Shown: positions 8,516-17,539 of the stretch, one piece after another | Layout of the letters: each line of letters starts with the position of its first letter | How positions within the stretch are numbered: position 1 is the stretch's first letter | Source of the DNA: Muribaculaceae bacterium | GTDB taxonomy: Bacteria; Bacteroidota; Bacteroidia; Bacteroidales; Muribaculaceae | Assembly (NCBI GenBank): GCA_017619935.1 | Contig: JAFZRJ010000013.1 | Span: forward strand, 1-64,000 | Direction: 5' to 3' | DNA: 64,000 nucleotides | Notes under the pieces: model-generated | Seen by the model: only the letters and a program-made list of their open reading frames with translations | Database searches by the model: none | What the model was told of the DNA's origin: nothing | Program-made: the position numbers and the translations under genes

Positions 8516-9160
8516 ATGGATATCGCTTTAGCAAAGATACTGACGTCAGTCTACGAGCTTGAAGGACTGCTTCTTGTGGCCGACAAACATGGCGACGAAA
8601 CGCCTTCAATCGTGTTTGAACGCATTCGTGATCACGCTCGCACCATTCACGAGATGGTGGCGTTGCTTGAAGAGCCTACCAATGATGAGCCCGAGGTGCG
8701 ACAAGAGCCTCAAGAACTCACTCCACCCGAGCCCGGTGCCGAGCCTCCCGCGTTCCATCCACAACCCGCCGAGCCCGTCGCCTATTCCGACGATAATGAA
8801 GTGGAAGAAGACGACCGCCCCTCGCTGTCGCCCGAAGACGAGCCTAAAGAGGTTTTCACTTTTAATATACCTGCCGACAACAGCGATATCCCGTCAAGCG
8901 GCATGAGTGTCGAAGAAAAACTCCAACGCTCCTTGTCAAAGGACTTGCGAAAAGCCTTCTCGGTCAACGACCGCTTCCGCTTCAAACGAGAACTTTTCGG
9001 CAACAGCGAGGCCGAGTTTGTTGACGCCATCAATATGATAGAATCCATGCATTCCTATTCCGAGGCGACCGACTATTTCCTGGGCGACCTGGGTTGGGAT
9101 GAAGACGTGACCGAAGTGGCCGAGTTCCTCAACATTGTAAGACATCACTTTGATGAATAA
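8516..9160 (+). CDS. Bacteroidales hypothetical protein with acidic linker
   Basis: 214 residues, no signal peptide or membrane segment. Residues 1-50 form a helical N-terminal part (LAKILTSVYELEGLLLVADK). Residues about 55-125 are a low-complexity linker rich in Pro, Glu and Asp. The C-terminal 85 residues form a compact domain with SLSKDLRKAFSVNDRFRFKR, LFGNSEAEFVDAINMIESM and LGDLGWDED, a pattern conserved in uncharacterised Bacteroidales proteins that often sit beside rsmI-like housekeeping genes. Its stop overlaps the rsmI start region directly (TAAATG), so the two are likely co-transcribed. Function unknown. Confidence 0.85.
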   Translation: MDIALAKILTSVYELEGLLLVADKHGDETPSIVFERIRDHARTIHEMVALLEEPTNDEPEVRQEPQELTPPEPGAEPPAFHPQPAEPVAYSDDNEVEEDDRPSLSPEDEPKEVFTFNIPADNSDIPSSGMSVEEKLQRSLSKDLRKAFSVNDRFRFKRELFGNSEAEFVDAINMIESMHSYSEATDYFLGDLGWDEDVTEVAEFLNIVRHHFDE

Positions 9161-9913
9161 ATGGCTGGCAAGCTCTACATAGTGCCCACCCCCGTCGGCA
9201 ATCTTGACGACATGACTCCTCGCGCCGTTGAGGTACTCAAGCAGGTGTCGTTGATTCTTGCCGAGGACACCCGCACCAGCAGCGTGGTGATGAAGCACTT
9301 TGGCATTGCCACACCCATGCGGGCGCACCACAAGTTCAACGAACACGAGACCCTCCCCTCCATCATCGAGAGTCTGAAAGCCGGTGAAGTTATCGCACTG
9401 GTGAGCGACGCAGGCACCCCCGGCATCAGCGACCCGGGATTCCTCATCGCGCGCGAATGCCGCCGTCACGGCATCGAAGTGGAAACTCTGCCTGGCGCCA
9501 CGGCTTTTGTTCCGGCATTGGTCAATTCTGGGCTACCCTGCGAGCGATTCACCTTCGAAGGTTTCCTTCCGCAAAAGAAAGGACGTACCACTCGCCTCGA
9601 AGAACTCAAGACACAGCAGCGCACTATGATTTTCTACGAATCACCCCTACGGCTGCTCAAAACACTGCAACAACTGGCCGACAGCTTTGGCCTCGAACGG
9701 GAAGCGTCGGTTTCTCGCGAGATTTCAAAACTGCATAACACCACCCATAACGGGACCCTCGGCGAACTGATTGACTATTTCTCAGCCAACGCCCCACGTG
9801 GTGAGATTGTGATTGTCGTGGCAGGCTGCGAGCCGCCCCACTCGGGCAAAGTGGACAAATATGCCCAGTTCAAACAGACACATATAAAACAACATAGCAA
9901 TGAAGAAGATTAA
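9161..9913 (+). CDS. rsmI: 16S rRNA (cytidine1402-2'-O)-methyltransferase
   Basis: SAM-dependent tetrapyrrole-methylase-fold enzyme that 2'-O-methylates C1402 in the ribosomal P site. The start MAGKLYIVPTPVGNLDDMTPRA shows the family motif VPTPVGNL (residues 8-15), then ILAEDTRTS near 30, LVSDAGTPGISDPG near 79-92 (the cofactor loop) and LPGATAFVPAL near 105. ESPLRLLKTL and VSREISKLH in the second half are also diagnostic. 250 residues, slightly longer than many Bacteroidota relatives, with a Lys/Gln-rich tail. It overlaps the downstream lipoprotein gene by 14 bp. Confidence 0.95.
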   Translation: MAGKLYIVPTPVGNLDDMTPRAVEVLKQVSLILAEDTRTSSVVMKHFGIATPMRAHHKFNEHETLPSIIESLKAGEVIALVSDAGTPGISDPGFLIARECRRHGIEVETLPGATAFVPALVNSGLPCERFTFEGFLPQKKGRTTRLEELKTQQRTMIFYESPLRLLKTLQQLADSFGLEREASVSREISKLHNTTHNGTLGELIDYFSANAPRGEIVIVVAGCEPPHSGKVDKYAQFKQTHIKQHSNEED

Positions 9914-10775
9914 GTACTTTGTCTTAGGCATTATCGCCATGGCACTGATGCCTTCATGCCGTGACAACGCCTCCAACGAGGAATCGCAACGTCAAGATTC
10001 CATCAACACCGAGCTCAACGACTCGCTGGCCACCGTGCTCGCCGAGAAAGACAGCCTCATGTCGTTGATGAACGAAATCAATGAAGGCATGGTTCAAATC
10101 AAGCAGATGGAAGACATCGTGTCGGTACAAGACCTGAGCCGGGAAACGCCCGACCGCAAACAGCAACTGCGCAACGACATGGTTGCCATCCAGAAGGCCA
10201 TCGCTGAACGTCAAAAGAAGCTCGACGAGTTGGAGAAAAGGCTCAAGCAATCGACCAACTACACGGCCGACATGAAGAAAACCATCGAGAGCATGAAGCA
10301 ACAACTCGCCACCCAGCAAAGCACCATCGACGACCTCACGCGACAGCTGGCGGCTGCGCACGTTGAAATCAGCAACCTGAACACCCGCGTCGATTCGCTG
10401 AAAAACGTCAACACCGAGGTCACGCGCGAAAAGACCGAAGCCCAAGCCGAGTCGAAAAGACTGGAGAACGAGTTGAACACCTGTTATTACGCTATCGGCA
10501 CCAAGAAAGAGCTGAAGGCCAACAAAATCATCGAAACCGGATTCCTGCGCAAGACCAAAATCATGGAGGGCGACTTCGAGAAATCCTATTTTACCCGTGC
10601 CGACAAGCGCACGCTCAGCGAGATTCCGCTGAGCAGCAAAAAAGCCGAAGTGATGTCGAAGCATCCCGCCGGGTCCTATCATTTCAAAGACAACGGAGGT
10701 TCCAAGGTGATGGTTATCGACGACCCACAACGGTTTTGGGAATATTCCAACTATCTTGTGATTAAAATCAACTAA
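9900..10775 (+). CDS. Coiled-coil lipoprotein of unknown function
   Basis: 291 residues. The N-terminus is a type II signal peptide (FVLGIIAMALMPSC, lipobox Cys at residue 20), so it is lipid-anchored, probably in the outer membrane. Residues about 30-200 are strongly heptad-like and rich in Gln, Lys and Glu (long coiled coil), including QQLATQQSTIDDLTRQLAAA. The C-terminal 90 residues are globular, with ELKANKIIETGFLRKTKIMEGDF and the end KVMVIDDPQRFWEYSNYLVI. Similar proteins are common in Bacteroidales and unstudied. It overlaps rsmI by 14 bp and is followed by an intrinsic terminator. Confidence 0.85.
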   Translation: MKKIKYFVLGIIAMALMPSCRDNASNEESQRQDSINTELNDSLATVLAEKDSLMSLMNEINEGMVQIKQMEDIVSVQDLSRETPDRKQQLRNDMVAIQKAIAERQKKLDELEKRLKQSTNYTADMKKTIESMKQQLATQQSTIDDLTRQLAAAHVEISNLNTRVDSLKNVNTEVTREKTEAQAESKRLENELNTCYYAIGTKKELKANKIIETGFLRKTKIMEGDFEKSYFTRADKRTLSEIPLSSKKAEVMSKHPAGSYHFKDNGGSKVMVIDDPQRFWEYSNYLVIKIN

Positions 10776-10791
10776 CTAATAATTAACCTTT

Positions 10792-10827
10792 ATGGGAATG
10801 CGCATGCTGCACACTCCCATCTTTTTT
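10792..10827 (+). terminator. Intrinsic terminator
   Basis: ATGGGA (10792-10797) pairs with TCCCAT (10815-10820) and is followed by six T residues (10822-10827). It lies 17 nt after the lipoprotein gene and ends the 8516-10775 transcript. Confidence 0.65.
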
Positions 10828-10841
10828 AGATTCAAGTAACA

Positions 10842-13019
10842 ATGAAAAAAGGACTATTACTCTGCCTGGGTGTCGTGCTCACTGTCATGACACTCTCATC
10901 GAAAGCAATGGCCTCCGACGTTCAACAGGCTCAGGACTTGGCCAACCGACTGTCACCCCGACTGGCGGCGCACGTCACCTTTGTGCAAGTGCCCGCACAG
11001 GATGCCGACTACTTCATTCTTGAAGATGAAGGCGGCAAAGTGAAAATCTCGGGCAACAACGCTAATTCCATGGCTACTGGATTGGGGCATTACCTCAAAG
11101 ATTACTGCAACACCACCGTTTCATGGTTTGCCGACATTCCTGTCGAGCTGCCCGACGTGTTGCCCGCAGTGGACAAAAAGGTGACCATCAAAGCCCGTGT
11201 ACCACAGCGCTTCTTCCTCAACTACTGCACCTACGGTTACACTATGGTGTTCTGGCAGTGGCACGACTGGGAGCGCTTCATCGACTGGATGGCACTCAAC
11301 GGTGTCAACCTGCCTCTGGCCATTACCGGCCAAGAAAGCATCTGGTACAAGGTGTGGAAAAAACTGGGAATGAAAGACGAGGAAATTCGCTCCTACTTCA
11401 CCGGACCAGCCTACCTGCCTTGGCACCGCATGGCAAACATCGACGCATGGTGCGGCCCCCTGCCCAAGCACTGGCTTGAGACCCAAGAAGTGTTGCAGAA
11501 GCAAATCGTGGCGCGTGAGCGCGATTTGAACATGCGCCCGGTGCTCCCGGCCTTCGCCGGCCACGTGCCTTTGCGCTTCACTGAACTCTACCCCAAGTGC
11601 GACGTGAAGCCGCTGGAGGTGTGGGACGAATTTGAAAAGCCTTACAACACCTATTTCCTTGATTCCGAAGACCCCTTATACACCCGCATCCAGAAATTGT
11701 TCATCCAGGAACAGACCAAGGCGTTCGGCACCGACCACATCTACGGCATCGACCCCTTCAACGAGATGTCGCCCCCAAATTGGGATCCCGAATACCTGGG
11801 CCGTGTGTCGAAGCACATCTACCAGTCGCTGGCGGCTGCCGACCCCAAGGCCGAGTGGCTGCAAATGGCTTGGTTCCTCTACTACCAGCGCAAAGACTGG
11901 AACCACGACCGCACCAGAGCCATGATGCAAGGAGTGCCCGAAGGCAAAATGACCATGCTCGACTATTTCTGCGAAAACCTTGAAGTGTGGCGCATGCACA
12001 ACGGCTTCTACGGACAACCGTTCATCTGGTGCTATCTGGGCAATTTCGGTGGTTCTTCAGCCATGCAGGGCAACGTGCTGGAGGCTGGCGCAAAGTTTGA
12101 AAAAGCCTATCAGGAAGCCGGCAAAGACCTCATCGGTATCGGCTCCACGCTCGAAGGACTTGACGTGCAGCAATTCCCCTATGAATACATTTTGGACAAA
12201 GCATGGAACTACGGAGTGAACGACAGCACCTATGTGGCTCAAGTCGCCGTGCGTCATGCGGGCGAAGCATCGATGCCGGCACGCGTGGCTTGGTGGTCAC
12301 TGGCGAAAGACGTGTTTGTTCACTATGCCTATACCCGTGGACCACAATTCAACTTTGTGCCTCGTATGCATGAAAACGCCAAGTGGTCGCGCGACAAAAT
12401 CTTTTACCAGCACGACCGCATGGTGCAGGCTTGGCTCAACTTGCTCCAGCAACCCGCCGTCAAGCGCGACGCCATGACGCTCGACATCATTTCCGCCGGG
12501 CGCGAGGCGTTAGGACTGGCATTCTCCAAAGCCAAAGAGCGTTTTGACCAAGCCTACGACAATCGTGACTTGAACGGGCTGAAGACCAACGGACAACTCT
12601 TGCTCGACATCATCGCCGATGCCGACGCACTGACTGCCCATCACCCCTATTGCACCGTGAACAAGTGGATAGACATGGCTCGCGACTACGGCAACACTCC
12701 CGAGCTGAAAGATTATTACGAGATGAATGCCCGACGGCTCATCACCACCTGGGGCGGTGACCTCGACGACTACGCTAACCGCTCGTGGGCAGGACTCATC
12801 GGCGAGTACTACTACACCCGCTGGAAAATGTATATCGACGATGTGACGGCTGCTGTGCAACAAGGACGCGAATTCAATCAAGAGGAATTTGACAAACGTC
12901 TCTTTGAGTACGAATTGTCTTGGGCCGACATGCACTCCCCCATCACGTTGCCACACGTGACCGACGTGCTCACTTTCTCGCGACATCTCGCCGACAAGTA
13001 TGCCGACCTCTTGCCGTAA
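10842..13019 (+). CDS. Alpha-N-acetylglucosaminidase (GH89, NAGLU-like)
   Basis: 725-residue secreted glycoside hydrolase. The signal peptide (LLLCLGVVLTVMTLSSKAMA) ends near residue 24. The small N-terminal NAGLU domain (about 25-110) is followed by the TIM-barrel (about 115-445): YGYTMVFWQWHDWERFIDWM, TGQESIWYK and FAGHVP. The acid/base Glu is in DPFNEMSPP near 305 and the nucleophile Glu in STLEGLDVQQ near 436, matching the two glutamates known from human NAGLU; WCYLGNFGG lies between. The C-terminal helical domain completes the fold. It should remove terminal alpha-linked GlcNAc from host glycans such as mucin or heparan fragments, in the periplasm or at the surface. Confidence 0.95.
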   Translation: MKKGLLLCLGVVLTVMTLSSKAMASDVQQAQDLANRLSPRLAAHVTFVQVPAQDADYFILEDEGGKVKISGNNANSMATGLGHYLKDYCNTTVSWFADIPVELPDVLPAVDKKVTIKARVPQRFFLNYCTYGYTMVFWQWHDWERFIDWMALNGVNLPLAITGQESIWYKVWKKLGMKDEEIRSYFTGPAYLPWHRMANIDAWCGPLPKHWLETQEVLQKQIVARERDLNMRPVLPAFAGHVPLRFTELYPKCDVKPLEVWDEFEKPYNTYFLDSEDPLYTRIQKLFIQEQTKAFGTDHIYGIDPFNEMSPPNWDPEYLGRVSKHIYQSLAAADPKAEWLQMAWFLYYQRKDWNHDRTRAMMQGVPEGKMTMLDYFCENLEVWRMHNGFYGQPFIWCYLGNFGGSSAMQGNVLEAGAKFEKAYQEAGKDLIGIGSTLEGLDVQQFPYEYILDKAWNYGVNDSTYVAQVAVRHAGEASMPARVAWWSLAKDVFVHYAYTRGPQFNFVPRMHENAKWSRDKIFYQHDRMVQAWLNLLQQPAVKRDAMTLDIISAGREALGLAFSKAKERFDQAYDNRDLNGLKTNGQLLLDIIADADALTAHHPYCTVNKWIDMARDYGNTPELKDYYEMNARRLITTWGGDLDDYANRSWAGLIGEYYYTRWKMYIDDVTAAVQQGREFNQEEFDKRLFEYELSWADMHSPITLPHVTDVLTFSRHLADKYADLLP

Positions 13020-13025
13020 GTAATT

Positions 13026-13067
13026 AAGGTGGGGCTGTCATGAACTAGTAAACCCACCTTCACTTTT
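13026..13067 (+). terminator. Probable terminator after the GH89 gene
   Basis: AAGGTGGG (13026-13033) pairs with CCCACCTT (13053-13060) and a T-rich tail CACTTTTC follows. It lies 7 nt after the stop. Confidence 0.5.
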
Positions 13068-13082
13068 CTATTCATCAATTTT

Positions 13083-13150
13083 ACATCTCCAAGCTGTTGC
13101 AAAACTGGTCATTCATCGCGCCACGTCTTGCAACAGCTTTGGCAAGATGT
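13083..13150 (+). promoter_or_regulatory. Long stem-loop upstream of glycerate kinase
   Basis: AAGCTGTTGCAA (13091-13102) and TTGCAACAGCTT (13128-13139) are perfect 12-bp inverted arms, extended after a short internal loop by ACATCT (13083-13088) and AGATGT (13145-13150). It ends 20 nt before the glxK start. It could be a leader structure or a second terminator; there is no T run. Confidence 0.5.
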
Positions 13151-13170
13151 AGCCAACAAACGGTTACGCC

Positions 13171-14310
13171 ATGAAGAAAGTCGTTGTTGCTTGTGATTCA
13201 TTTAAGGGATGCCTCACCTCGCGGGAAATCGCTGAGACCATTGCCGAGGTCATCCGAGAGACCGACCCCACCATCGCTGTCGAGGCCGTGCCGGTGGCCG
13301 ATGGCGGTGAAGGCACCGTCGAGGCGCTGGTAGCGGCTTGCGACAGACCCGTGCAATGGGTGAGCTGCTTGGTCGATGCACCGCTGCGGCAGCTGCCACC
13401 TGTCGAAGCTCATTACGCCATCGATGCCGATGGCACGACCGCCTATATGGAAATGGCACAAGCCAGCGGACTGACGCTCATACCGATTGACCGTCGCGAC
13501 ATTATGCAGGCAAGCAGCCTTGGCACAGGACAGATGATTCTCGATGCCGTGAATCGGGGCTGCAACCACATCGTGATGGGTCTGGGCGGCAGCGCCACTT
13601 GCGATGGTGCGATGGGTATTCTTGCAGCTCTGGGTGTGGAGTTTCTCGATGCCTTCGGACATCTGCTCTATCCTTGCGCCCAAAGTGTGGGACTGGTGCA
13701 CGAGATTGACCTTCAAGGAATTCCCGATGACGTACTCAACACTCAATTCACACTGGTGACCGACGTCAACAATCCCCTGTGTGGGCCACGAGGCGCCGCA
13801 CGCGTGTTTGCACCACAAAAAGGGGCCTCACCGCAACAAGTGGAGCAACTCGACCATGCCTTGAACAGCTACGCACGCTTCGTTAGCGACAAGGCCACCC
13901 AACCCGGAGCAGGAGCCGCAGGAGGCGTGGCGGCGGGAATGACTGCGTTCCTGCCACACTGCGCCATTGAGCCGGGTGCTGCCTTTATCTTGAAAAAAGC
14001 GCAATTGGCAAGCCGCATCGCCGATGCCGACCTGGTCATTACCGGCGAAGGACGCATCGACGGCTCTACCGCTATGGGCAAAACGCCACAAGTCGTAGCT
14101 CACCTCGCACGGCAGTGCGGGGTCCCTGTCGTGGCGGTAGGTGGCGCCGCCGCGCCCGATGTCGATGCCGTCGCTCTCGGTTTCGACCGAATCATCACCA
14201 TCACTCCACCCGACACCCCACTAGCCGAAGCCTTGCAACCCGACGTGGCACGCGCCAACCTCCAACGTGCCATTACGCAGCTAATCCCCAACCTCCACTA
14301 TTCAGAATAA
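13171..14310 (+). CDS. glxK: Glycerate kinase
   Basis: Phosphorylates D-glycerate with ATP (GCK type I family, producing 2-phosphoglycerate in characterised members). 379 residues, the usual length. KKVVVACDSFKGCLTSREIA opens the protein; PVADGGEGT near residue 42, MGLGGSATCDGAMG near 135 and TGEGRIDGSTAMGKTP near 291-306 are the conserved substrate and nucleotide motifs. LVTDVNNPLCGPRGAA near 193 is also a family signature. It stands alone behind a long stem-loop and ends at a hairpin terminator. A role in glycerate or serine/tartronate catabolism follows from the family only. Confidence 0.95.
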   Translation: MKKVVVACDSFKGCLTSREIAETIAEVIRETDPTIAVEAVPVADGGEGTVEALVAACDRPVQWVSCLVDAPLRQLPPVEAHYAIDADGTTAYMEMAQASGLTLIPIDRRDIMQASSLGTGQMILDAVNRGCNHIVMGLGGSATCDGAMGILAALGVEFLDAFGHLLYPCAQSVGLVHEIDLQGIPDDVLNTQFTLVTDVNNPLCGPRGAARVFAPQKGASPQQVEQLDHALNSYARFVSDKATQPGAGAAGGVAAGMTAFLPHCAIEPGAAFILKKAQLASRIADADLVITGEGRIDGSTAMGKTPQVVAHLARQCGVPVVAVGGAAAPDVDAVALGFDRIITITPPDTPLAEALQPDVARANLQRAITQLIPNLHYSE

Positions 14311-14315
14311 CAAAG

Positions 14316-14355
14316 TGGTGCGACCCTCGCCCGAGAGCCGCGCCACCAGTTTATT
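14316..14355. terminator. Terminator-like hairpin between convergent genes
   Basis: TGGTG (14316-14320) pairs with CACCA (14344-14348), the adjoining GCG/CGC bases extend the stem with a bulge, and GTTTATT follows. It sits between glxK and the oppositely oriented LRR gene and may serve the forward transcript. Confidence 0.4.
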
Positions 14356-14384
14356 AATTCTAGAATCTCTAGACCAACTAGTTC

Positions 14385-17300
14385 CTATTGGGTGAGGATG
14401 ATGTTGATGATGGCGTTCACGTCCTCGATGTCCACCTTGCCGTCACCGTTGAGGTCGGCATCGCCGGAATAGTCGGTCGGCTGCTTCAAATCGATGATGA
14501 TGTTGATGGTGGCGTTCACATCCTCGATGTCCACCTTGCCGTCGCCATTCACGTCGCCAAGAACGCTGCTGCCGGGAATGTCGGCCCATGCGTTGTTCTC
14601 CCATTTCATGGGATTCCAGCGCTTTGCACGGGCAATATCAACCTGCTGAGCGGTGATCTCATTATATTCGGGTGTATCGCTGTTTACAGCGATGACGCCA
14701 AAGGTGCCTTGCGACCCTTCAGGAATAGTGCACAGGCTGTTGACCAGGTCGGTCATTTTGTCGCCCTTAATCTTGTTTCTCGTAATATAGAACTGGCGCA
14801 ATGCATTACAGCCGTTCACTGAGAATGACTTGAGCTGGTTGTTCTGAAGCTGAATGGTGGTCAAGGCAGAACAGCCGCTGACATTGGCCGAGGTCAAAGC
14901 ACAGTCTCGGGCATTAAGAGTGGTGAGCGAGGTGTTATTGCTGACATTTAGAGTAGTTAGAGCGCTGTAACCTGATACCGATAAAGAGGAGATACTGTTA
15001 CTGGAGCAGTTGAGCTCTTTCAGCGCGTTGCAACCTTGCACGTTGAGCCCGGTGAGCTTGTTGTTGTAGCATTGTAAAGTCTCCAGTGCCGAACAACCCG
15101 TGATATTGAGGCTTGTCAAGTCGTTGTCGTCACACATGAGCAAATTCAGGTTGCTCAATCCGCTCACGTTGAGCGAGGTGAGCTTGTTTATGTTGCATCG
15201 GAGTGTTTTTAATGCGTTGAGTCCCTGCACGTTGAGCGATGTAATCTTATTGTTATTGCAGTATAAATTCTCCAGTGCGGTGCAATTCGACACGTTGAGA
15301 CTTGTCAAGGCATTGTCGGCACAATATAAATAGGTGAGCTTGGGGTTGTCTTCGAGTCTAATAGTCTTTAGGCTTGACTTGCCGTAAATGCTCAGTTCGT
15401 CAAACAGGTTGTCGTTAGCTTCCAGCGTCTCAAGCCCGTTGGGCAGCCTGGGAAGCCCGGTGAGCTTATTGTGATAGCAGTCCAGCGTCTTGAGTCCGCT
15501 GGGCAGTGTGGGCAGCGTGGTGATGTTGTTGAAACCGCAGTCGAAGTATGTCACGCTGGAGGGCAGCGTGAAATTGTAGAATTTGAAGCTCGAGAGGCTC
15601 TGCATGGAGAGGGTGTTGAGCGACGAACATGCCGTGAGGTTCAAGTCTGTGAGGGCAGAGTTGCCCGAAACCTGAAGCGAAGTGAGCGTGCTGTTGTACG
15701 ATAAATCGAGAATCTTCAGTTTGGTGCAGCCCATTGTGTTCACATTCGTGAGCTTGTTGTATGAGGCATAGACACGCTCCATGTTGCTGGGCAGCGTGGG
15801 CAACGAGGTGAGTTGGTTGCTTTCACACCGGAGAGAGGTGAGCGTGCTGGGCAGCGTGGGCAGCGAGGTGAGCTGGTTGCCGTAGCAGTTGAGTGAGGTG
15901 AGCGAGCTCGGTAGTTTGAGTATCACAGTGAGCCTGTTGTCGTAGCAGTTGAGCATGGTCAGCGAGTTGGGCAACGTGGGCAACGAGGTGAATTGATTAG
16001 ATTGGCAAGAGAACGTCTTGAGTGAGCTGGGCAACGACGACAGCCACGTGAGAATGTTGCTGGAGCAATTGAGCGTATTCAGCGACGTGCAGCCATCGAC
16101 AGAAAGATAAGTCAAGGCATTGTCCGAGCAGATGAGGGATTCCAAGCTGGTGTTGTTCTCAACATACAGGTTTTTCAAGTTGGTCATGTTTTTGATGGTC
16201 AGCGTGGTGAACTTGTTGTTGCTGCAGTTGAGATTTTCCAGCGAGCTGGGTAAAGTGGGCAATGAGGTGAGTTTGTTACTCACGCAGTAGAGCACCTTGA
16301 GCGAGCTGGGCAGCGTGGGCAACGAGGTGAGCTGGTTGTTTGCGCAATTCAGTTGCTGCAGCGAGCTGGGCAGCGTGGGCAGCGAGGTGAGCTGGTTGCT
16401 TGCGCAATTCAGTTGCTGGAGCGAGCTGGGCAGCGTGGGCAGCGAGGTGAGTTTGTTGCTTGAGCAGTTGAGTTCGGTCAAGTAAGAGAAGCGGCTGACG
16501 CCCGTAAGGTTGCTGATGTACTTGCCGCTCACGTCGAGCGAAGTGAGGTTCTGCACTTGGCTCTTGGTGAGGTACTGCTCCCGATAGCCACTGTAGCTGT
16601 CGACGCTGCACTTCGCACGCACGTCGGAGCGGAAATTGGCGTCGGGGAAGTTGGCGGTGCTGATGATCAAGCCGTAATTGTTGGTGTCAGTGAAATGCGT
16701 GTAGTAGTCATTGCCGCCAAAATAACCGCCACTGTCGTTGAAAGTGGCGTCGGCAGGCGTCACACATGCCACTCGACTACTAAGGTCCAAATTACCAACT
16801 TCATCGAGTGCCCGGAAACCATAATTGAATTTGACCTTCACATCGCTGTAGGCACCAATTTCTACCGCGAGAAACTTGTATATACCATCGTGGGTGACAT
16901 TCATGCGGACATTGATATCCGAGAAAGCTAGATAGCTTTTGCTCGACTTGCCGTTGCCTTCAAAGCCGCAGGTGGCACAACTACTCAGGCTGCCGCCTGA
17001 TTTCATCTTGCCCTCGATGTCCAGTGTTCCAGAGCCCTTGATGAGGACTGACACATTGTTATTCACATAAATCACGCCTCGACCATAATTCTCGCCTTCG
17101 GTCATCTTGGCATACAGCGTGCTGCCGCTGGTAACCTCGATGGTGGTGTGTTTGTCCAGATGGAGCGCATTGGCGGTTTTGCACGACACGGTGCAGGTGC
17201 CCACGAATCTTATCGTCAAGCCTGAGCAGTCGCGGTTGTGGATGCCATAGTTGCTGCCGCCACTGCGGGTGATGATCACGTTGGTGAGCGTCAGGATTTT

Positions 17301-17471
17301 GTTGTCGGGGTCATATTTCACCGTGCCGCCATCGATGTCGCCGCCGGTGACGTTGTTCTTGTTGTCGCTGGTGACTTCCACGCCGGCGACGTTAATCTGG
17401 TACTTGGTGGCGGCATGAATACCGAGTGTCGCCATGGCGACAAGCAGTGTTGTGAGTAAAATCTTTTTCAT
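14385..17471 (-). CDS. Secreted leucine-rich repeat protein with C-terminal dockerin pair (copy 1)
   Basis: 1028 residues. A signal peptide (ILLTTLLVAMATLGIHA) precedes a 260-residue beta-rich carbohydrate-binding-like domain (GGTVKYDP, NYGIHNRDCSGL, CATCGFEGNGKSSK). Residues about 300-880 are some 25 LRRs of about 20-21 residues with the core LTSLPTLPSSLQQLNCASNQ. The end has a conserved stretch (FYITRNKIKGDKM, TPEYNEITAQQVDIARAKRW) and two dockerin-type EF-hand-like repeats, DVNGDGKVDIEDVN and DLNGDGKVDIEDVN, whose Asp/Asn spacing fits calcium binding. No sortase or CTD sorting signal seen. Its near-twin lies 68 bp upstream; N- and C-terminal parts are nearly identical while the repeat array differs. 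Probably surface or extracellular; ligand unknown. Confidence 0.88.
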   Translation of the reverse strand: MKKILLTTLLVAMATLGIHAATKYQINVAGVEVTSDNKNNVTGGDIDGGTVKYDPDNKILTLTNVIITRSGGSNYGIHNRDCSGLTIRFVGTCTVSCKTANALHLDKHTTIEVTSGSTLYAKMTEGENYGRGVIYVNNNVSVLIKGSGTLDIEGKMKSGGSLSSCATCGFEGNGKSSKSYLAFSDINVRMNVTHDGIYKFLAVEIGAYSDVKVKFNYGFRALDEVGNLDLSSRVACVTPADATFNDSGGYFGGNDYYTHFTDTNNYGLIISTANFPDANFRSDVRAKCSVDSYSGYREQYLTKSQVQNLTSLDVSGKYISNLTGVSRFSYLTELNCSSNKLTSLPTLPSSLQQLNCASNQLTSLPTLPSSLQQLNCANNQLTSLPTLPSSLKVLYCVSNKLTSLPTLPSSLENLNCSNNKFTTLTIKNMTNLKNLYVENNTSLESLICSDNALTYLSVDGCTSLNTLNCSSNILTWLSSLPSSLKTFSCQSNQFTSLPTLPNSLTMLNCYDNRLTVILKLPSSLTSLNCYGNQLTSLPTLPSTLTSLRCESNQLTSLPTLPSNMERVYASYNKLTNVNTMGCTKLKILDLSYNSTLTSLQVSGNSALTDLNLTACSSLNTLSMQSLSSFKFYNFTLPSSVTYFDCGFNNITTLPTLPSGLKTLDCYHNKLTGLPRLPNGLETLEANDNLFDELSIYGKSSLKTIRLEDNPKLTYLYCADNALTSLNVSNCTALENLYCNNNKITSLNVQGLNALKTLRCNINKLTSLNVSGLSNLNLLMCDDNDLTSLNITGCSALETLQCYNNKLTGLNVQGCNALKELNCSSNSISSLSVSGYSALTTLNVSNNTSLTTLNARDCALTSANVSGCSALTTIQLQNNQLKSFSVNGCNALRQFYITRNKIKGDKMTDLVNSLCTIPEGSQGTFGVIAVNSDTPEYNEITAQQVDIARAKRWNPMKWENNAWADIPGSSVLGDVNGDGKVDIEDVNATINIIIDLKQPTDYSGDADLNGDGKVDIEDVNAIINIILTQ

Positions 17472-17539
17472 CGTGGTTTGTATTAAGTATATAATTAGTT
17501 ATCTGGTAAATGGTTCTGGAACTGCCAGTATCTCCTGCT

